Shown: piece after piece, positions 6,530 to 10,152 of the stretch
Numbering within the stretch: position 1 is the stretch's first letter
Layout of the letters: each line of letters opens with the position of its first letter
Source: Candidatus Puniceispirillum sp.
GTDB lineage: Bacteria > Pseudomonadota > Alphaproteobacteria > Puniceispirillales > Puniceispirillaceae
Assembly (NCBI GenBank): GCA_018668795.1
Contig: JABJBD010000196.1
Coordinates: 1 to 10,152, forward strand
Length of the DNA stretch: 10,152 nt
Reading direction: 5' to 3'
Made by a program: the position numbers and the translations under genes
The notes under the pieces: model-generated
The model's database searches: none
Seen by the model: the letters and a program-made list of their open reading frames with translations, nothing else
Told to the model about the DNA's origin: nothing

Positions 6530-7654
6530 ATGAAACCAATTGGAATTGGCGTAATTGGAACAGGCTTTATGGGTAAAGCGCATTCGATCGCTTACAGTGC
6601 ATCTGCTTCGGTTTTTGGCACCGGACTTCGACCAAAACTTGAAATTGTTTGTGATCTGAGCCCTGAACGCGCCAGTCAACGTGCGACCGATTTGGGGTTT
6701 TCACGTTACAGCGCAGACTGGCGTGATGTTGTCAATGATGACTCGGTTGACCTGATTTCAGTTTGCACACCTAATGACACACATGCTGAAATTGCGATTG
6801 CAGCGCTGAATGCTGGCAAGCATGTATGGTGCGAAAAACCAATGTCAACAAATCTTGACGATAGCGCGGCAATGGCCGCCGCCGCTAAAAACAGCTCAGG
6901 CAAAACGATAGTTGGCTATAATTATACTAAGAATCCTGCCGTAACACATGCACGTCGTCTTATTGAAAGCGGTGTTATTGGCGATGTTGCTGGGTTTTTC
7001 TGCCGTTATGACGTTGATAATGAAGCCGATGGTATGCGCCCATGGTCATGGCGTATGTCACGCGATCAATCCGGCACTGGTGCCAATGGCGATGTGTTGT
7101 GCCATGTTATCAGTGTCGCACATTACCTCACCGGATCAACAATTTCCAAAGTGGTTGGCGATTACGCCATAGTTCATAAAGAGCGAAGTGACCCAAACAA
7201 CGCTAAAGCAACTTTGACAGTTGATAATGACGATATGGTGTCCGCTTTGGTTCATTTCCAAAATGGAGTCCATGGGCATATAGGTGCAAGCCGCGTGACT
7301 TGGGGAAGAAAATGCGGGCTTCGTTGGGAAGTTCAAGGCACAAAAGGTACAATCACCTTTGATCAAGAACGCCTTAATGAGCTTCAGTTATTCACCCAAC
7401 AGGATGATCCAGCAACTGACGGTTTTCGTACTATCTTGACTGGCCCGCATCATGCACCTTATTCGGCTTTTTTACCTAATGGCGGACATAGCCTTGGCTA
7501 TATGGATGTCAAGATATGCGAATTGCACGATCTATTAACTGCGATTGAAACGGGCGAAAAAATATGGCCTGATTTTGATTCGGCATTAGTGATTGAACAA
7601 GTCATGGACGCTGTTGATCGATCAGCCATGTCTGGCAGCTGGGCTAACGTATAA
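6530..7654 (+). CDS. Gfo/Idh/MocA-family NAD(P)-dependent oxidoreductase, substrate unknown
   Basis: This 374-residue protein has an N-terminal Rossmann domain with GVIGTGFMGKAHS at 7-19 and the EKP motif at 102-104 (Lys103). The C-terminal domain has Asp188 and His192 in the D-x-x-x-H arrangement that, with the lysine, forms the catalytic set of inositol dehydrogenases. It should therefore oxidise or reduce a hydroxyl or keto group on a cyclitol or sugar. It differs clearly from the IdhA encoded next to it and is about 45 residues longer. The ATG at 6530 has GGAG seven bases upstream, which is why I prefer it to the GTG at 6455. It is transcribed divergently from the transporter operon and convergently with iolG, so it shares the catabolic island. 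An inositol stereoisomer (scyllo, chiro) or inosose is plausible, but the sequence does not identify the substrate. Confidence 0.88.
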   Translation: MKPIGIGVIGTGFMGKAHSIAYSASASVFGTGLRPKLEIVCDLSPERASQRATDLGFSRYSADWRDVVNDDSVDLISVCTPNDTHAEIAIAALNAGKHVWCEKPMSTNLDDSAAMAAAAKNSSGKTIVGYNYTKNPAVTHARRLIESGVIGDVAGFFCRYDVDNEADGMRPWSWRMSRDQSGTGANGDVLCHVISVAHYLTGSTISKVVGDYAIVHKERSDPNNAKATLTVDNDDMVSALVHFQNGVHGHIGASRVTWGRKCGLRWEVQGTKGTITFDQERLNELQLFTQQDDPATDGFRTILTGPHHAPYSAFLPNGGHSLGYMDVKICELHDLLTAIETGEKIWPDFDSALVIEQVMDAVDRSAMSGSWANV

Positions 7655-7678
7655 ACGCCACCGATCGGCAAACCGGTT
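7655..7678. other. Convergent 24-bp gap with small hairpin
   Basis: The two convergent genes are separated only by this spacer. It holds ATCGG-CAAA-CCGGT (7664-7677), a 5-bp stem with one G-T pair and a CAAA loop. No T-run follows on either strand, so it is not a standard intrinsic terminator. It is a near copy of the element at 6317-6331. Confidence 0.3.
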
Positions 7679-8668
7679 CTATAGATGAATAGCCTGACCT
7701 GTCTGTGCAGATAACAATGCTGCATCAGCAATGCGCAATGCGTTTAATCCGTCCAGTCCATCAGGGCTGGCTGGTTTGCCATTAACTATGCAATCGACAA
7801 AAGCAGTGATTTCATGCGCATAGGCATCAATATAGCGGGTCATGAAAAAATCATGTAATGGTGGGCGCGTATATCCCGTTTCATTGGCCACTTCGATTGA
7901 TATAGGACGCTGATTTTCTGCCGCAACCATTCCTTTTGATCCATGCACCTCGATTCGCTGGTCATAACCATAGGTCGCACGGCGAGAGTTGGAAATAGTC
8001 ACTTGCTTGCCTGATTCCATTGTCATTATCACCGATGCGCTGTCATAATCACCAGCATCACCAATCGCTGGATCGACTAAAACTGAACCACTGGCTTGAA
8101 TAGTGATAGGCATTTCATCCATCAGAAAAACGGCCATGTCAAAATCATGTATCGTCATATCACGAAAGATTCCGCCTGAACGTTTTATATAATCAACTGG
8201 CGGTGCCCCGGGATCACGTGAGGTAATAACCGCCATTTCAGAAGCACCTATATCTCCGTTATTGATAGCCATCTTAAGAGCCGCAAAATGGGGATCAAAT
8301 CGACGGTTAAAACCAACCATTAGAACAGCTTTGGCTTCATTCACAACGTCAAGACACGCACGCACACGATCAACGCTAAGATCAATTGGCTTTTCACAAA
8401 AGATTGCTTTTCCGCAGCGTGCAAATTGTTCAATCAGGTCAGCATGTGTATCGGTAGGAGTGCAGATAATTACGCCATCAACGTCATCACTGGATGCGAT
8501 TTCGTCAATCATGCGAACATCACATCCATAATGATCCGCGATTGCATCTGCTGCTGCCACAATTGGATCAGAAACTGCAACCAAAACTGCTGCATCATGT
8601 CCAGCAACAGCGCGCGCATGCACTTGTCCAATGCGCCCAGCGCCCAAAACAGCAATTCGTACTGACAT
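7679..8668 (-). CDS. iolG: Inositol 2-dehydrogenase
   Basis: This 329-residue enzyme oxidises myo-inositol to scyllo-inosose (2-keto-myo-inositol) with NAD+, the first step of inositol breakdown, in the cytoplasm. It has the Rossmann motif GAGRIG at 10-14 and neighbours, the EKP motif at 92-94 (Lys93), and FRDMTIHDFDMA at 168-179, which contains Asp170 and His174, the other catalytic residues known from Bacillus IolG. Long stretches such as SRDPGAPPVDYIKRSGGIFR and SNSRRATYGYDQRIEVHGSKG are hallmarks of the rhizobial IdhA group. I start it at the ATG at 8668, which has GAGG a few bases upstream. A GTG at 8680 is in frame but overlaps that ribosome site. The gene is separate from the transporter operon and divergent from xylB. 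It is also called idhA in alphaproteobacteria. Identification is strong. Confidence 0.95.
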   Translation of the reverse strand: MSVRIAVLGAGRIGQVHARAVAGHDAAVLVAVSDPIVAAADAIADHYGCDVRMIDEIASSDDVDGVIICTPTDTHADLIEQFARCGKAIFCEKPIDLSVDRVRACLDVVNEAKAVLMVGFNRRFDPHFAALKMAINNGDIGASEMAVITSRDPGAPPVDYIKRSGGIFRDMTIHDFDMAVFLMDEMPITIQASGSVLVDPAIGDAGDYDSASVIMTMESGKQVTISNSRRATYGYDQRIEVHGSKGMVAAENQRPISIEVANETGYTRPPLHDFFMTRYIDAYAHEITAFVDCIVNGKPASPDGLDGLNALRIADAALLSAQTGQAIHL

Positions 8669-8839
8669 AATCAACCTCACTTGGTTATATAGAAAACATG
8701 GCTTTGTGATTAGACAAGCAAATAGCCGTTGGCAAGAAAAACCACCTTCGCATGTAGCTGTGATCCATATGCTTCACAGACTTGATTTTGCGCTTATAGA
8801 TAGACAGAATGCTCGACGAAGTATGAGTGAGGAAAAGCA
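8669..8839. promoter_or_regulatory. Divergent iolG/xylB promoter region
   Basis: No gene is supported here. Towards xylB, TTCACA (8773-8778), a 16-bp spacer and TATAGA (8795-8800) make a fair sigma-70 promoter (5/6 and 4/6). TTGATT (8782-8787) with CAGAAT (8805-8810) is an alternative. Towards iolG, TTGTCT (8717-8712) with a TATATA-rich -10 area at 8694-8686 is weaker. A near-perfect palindrome at 8758-8779 overlaps the proposed xylB -35. Confidence 0.45.
8758..8779. promoter_or_regulatory. 22-bp palindromic operator candidate
   Basis: The arms CTGTGA and TCACAG are perfect and the centre CATATG is itself palindromic, leaving only two mismatched pairs out of eleven. The site overlaps the proposed -35 hexamer of xylB, as expected for a repressor site. 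The spacing between TGTGA and TCACA is 10, not the 6 of the Crp consensus. The regulator is unknown. Confidence 0.5.
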
Positions 8840-10152
8840 ATGTTTTTAGGGTTTGATATCGGCACATCGGGCGTTAAGGCTTTACTTATTGACTCAGACG
8901 GCAAAATATTGGCCAGTTCGTCGGCCTCAATTGACGTAGTGCGCCCTCTTCCCGGTTGGTCAGAACAATCACCATCTGACTGGTGGAACGCCGTTAATGA
9001 TACAGCTATGACACTATCACGTGACCATGCTAATGCGATGGCAAATGTGCGTGGCATAGGTCTTTCAGGTCAGATGCATGGGATGGTCGCGCTAGATAAA
9101 AATGATAGTGTTCTTCGTCCCGCGATCTTGTGGAATGACACACGCAATGCAGCCGAAGCGGCAGAACTTGATGATGAACATCCAGACTATCGTAAAATTG
9201 GTGGCAATGCGGTTATGCCTGGCTTTACAGCCCCAAAGGCTTTGTGGATGGCAAGACATGAGCCTGAATTATTTGCCAAGGTAGCTACTATACTATTACC
9301 TAAGGATTACATCCGATTTCTAATGTCGGGTGAAAAAATTTCAGACATGTCGGATAGCGCAGGAACCTTGTGGCTTGATGTTGCGGCACGCTCTTGGTCA
9401 CCTACCTTGTTAGCCCCTTGCGGCCTGTCAATCGAGCACATGCCTGAGCTGGCCGAAGGCAGTGCACCAGCAGGCCAACTCCGGCCTGACATTGCGCATA
9501 AATGGGGCATCAAAAACTCTGTGACGATAGCTGGTGGCGGTGGCGATAATGCATCGGCAGCCTGTGGTCTTGGCGTTACAAATCCGGGAGATGCCTTTTT
9601 ATCACTTGGCACATCTGGAGTCGTTTTCAGTGTCACTGAAAGCTTCGCCCCTGCCCATTCAGATGGGGCGCACGCATTTTGTCATGCTCTACCCAATACA
9701 TGGCACCAGATGGGCGTCATTCTTGCCGCAACTGATTGTTTGAACTGGTTGTCAGAAATATCTAATACTCCGGTTGCCGGTCTCATGGATACAATAGAAA
9801 AAAGTGCTTTTTGCCCGTCGAATATGCTGTTTCATCCTTATCTGTCTGGCGAACGAACACCACATAATGACGCGACAGCGCGTGGCGGTTTTTTTGGCAT
9901 TTCACGTGGTGATGACCGTGTCGATATGACCCGGGCTGTTCTTGAAGGCGTCGCCTTTGCAATGGCTGATGCAGTCGATGTCCTTGCCGCGGCTGATAAA
10001 CGCCCTAGCCAACTACTTGCGACAGGCGGTGGGGCTAAAAGTCGTTATTGGTTGTCATTGATTGCTGCTGTGACAAGATGTGACATCGTCATCCCAGAAG
10101 ATGGTGATTTTGGTGCAGCTCTTGGGCCCCTTTTTTCATGGACATTGGTAGA
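8840..10152 (+). CDS. xylB: Xylulokinase, FGGY family (3' end beyond window)
   Basis: The gene is open from 8840 to the edge (437 codons and two bases). Family members have about 480-500 residues, so the C-terminal end is missing. It would phosphorylate D-xylulose to xylulose 5-phosphate. Seen are the FGGY N-terminal phosphate-binding strand FLGFDIGTSGVKALLID, the XylB-specific GQMHG at 77-81, LWNDTR at 98-102 and neighbours, the catalytic Asp236 in AGGGGDNASAACG, SLGTSG at 255-260, HPYLSGERTPH at 332-342 and the adenosine-site ATGGGAKS at 394-401. The ATG is preceded by GAGGA with a 6-base spacer. It is divergent from iolG with a likely operator between them. The last nine residues before the edge do not follow the usual GAARLA-type family sequence after ALG. 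Related sugar kinases cannot be fully excluded, but GQMHG favours xylulose. Confidence 0.92.
   Translation, partial: MFLGFDIGTSGVKALLIDSDGKILASSSASIDVVRPLPGWSEQSPSDWWNAVNDTAMTLSRDHANAMANVRGIGLSGQMHGMVALDKNDSVLRPAILWNDTRNAAEAAELDDEHPDYRKIGGNAVMPGFTAPKALWMARHEPELFAKVATILLPKDYIRFLMSGEKISDMSDSAGTLWLDVAARSWSPTLLAPCGLSIEHMPELAEGSAPAGQLRPDIAHKWGIKNSVTIAGGGGDNASAACGLGVTNPGDAFLSLGTSGVVFSVTESFAPAHSDGAHAFCHALPNTWHQMGVILAATDCLNWLSEISNTPVAGLMDTIEKSAFCPSNMLFHPYLSGERTPHNDATARGGFFGISRGDDRVDMTRAVLEGVAFAMADAVDVLAAADKRPSQLLATGGGAKSRYWLSLIAAVTRCDIVIPEDGDFGAALGPLFSWTLV

Noticed and set aside
8758..8779. Crp binding site reading of the palindrome
   Set aside because: The half sites resemble TGTGA/TCACA, but the spacing is 10 instead of 6, so I report it only as a site for an unknown regulator.
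9307..9636. 109-codon minus-strand frame opposite xylB
   Set aside because: It lies wholly inside conserved xylulokinase coding sequence and its protein has a low-complexity Pro/Ala/Ser make-up without any motif.
1..10152. CRISPR arrays, tRNA or rRNA genes, insertion sequences, toxin-antitoxin or defence genes
   Set aside because: I saw no regularly spaced repeats, RNA-gene-like sequences, transposase motifs or terminal inverted repeats. All substantial coding space is explained by catabolic genes.

Overview
The window looks like part of an alphaproteobacterial myo-inositol catabolism locus, with a xylulokinase gene at its right edge. The taxonomic guess rests on protein features: an IolC kinase fused to a DUF2090 domain, an RpiR/SIS regulator inside the inositol cluster, and an IdhA-type inositol dehydrogenase very close in sequence style to rhizobial IdhA. 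The DNA is fairly AT-rich, especially between genes, so a marine lineage such as SAR116 or a relative is possible. That is inference and cannot be settled from the window.

Layout. The minus strand, read from right to left from 6278, carries a sugar-type ABC importer: periplasmic binding protein (6278-5373), a strong intra-operon terminator (5355-5326), an unusually long CUT2-type permease (5308-3722) and a single-domain ATPase (3720-2932). These are followed by an RpiR-family regulator (2907-2062), a 171-bp AT-rich gap with two dyad elements, and iolC (1890 to the left edge, truncated). Divergent from the binding protein, across a 251-bp regulatory region, a Gfo/Idh/MocA oxidoreductase of unknown substrate runs on the plus strand (6530-7654). 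It converges, with a 24-bp gap, on the inositol 2-dehydrogenase gene (8668-7679, minus). Across a second divergent region (8669-8839), which holds a near-perfect 22-bp palindrome, a xylulokinase gene (8840 to the right edge, truncated) runs on the plus strand.

How the genes fit together. The importer would bring in myo-inositol or a related cyclitol. IdhA/IolG oxidises it to scyllo-inosose (2-keto-myo-inositol). Dehydratase, hydrolase and isomerase genes (iolE, iolD, iolB), not present here, would convert that to 5-dehydro-2-deoxy-gluconate. IolC phosphorylates this product, and its C-terminal DUF2090 domain may also supply the aldolase step. The RpiR protein is the likely local regulator. 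The second oxidoreductase may handle another inositol isomer or a sugar. The xylulokinase points to a neighbouring pentose pathway or a co-regulated carbohydrate island.

Most of the window is ordinary catabolic machinery. The items most worth a second look are the roughly 150-residue insertion in the permease, the terminator placed between the binding-protein and permease genes, and the palindrome between iolG and xylB. I see no tRNA, rRNA, CRISPR array, insertion sequence or phage gene.
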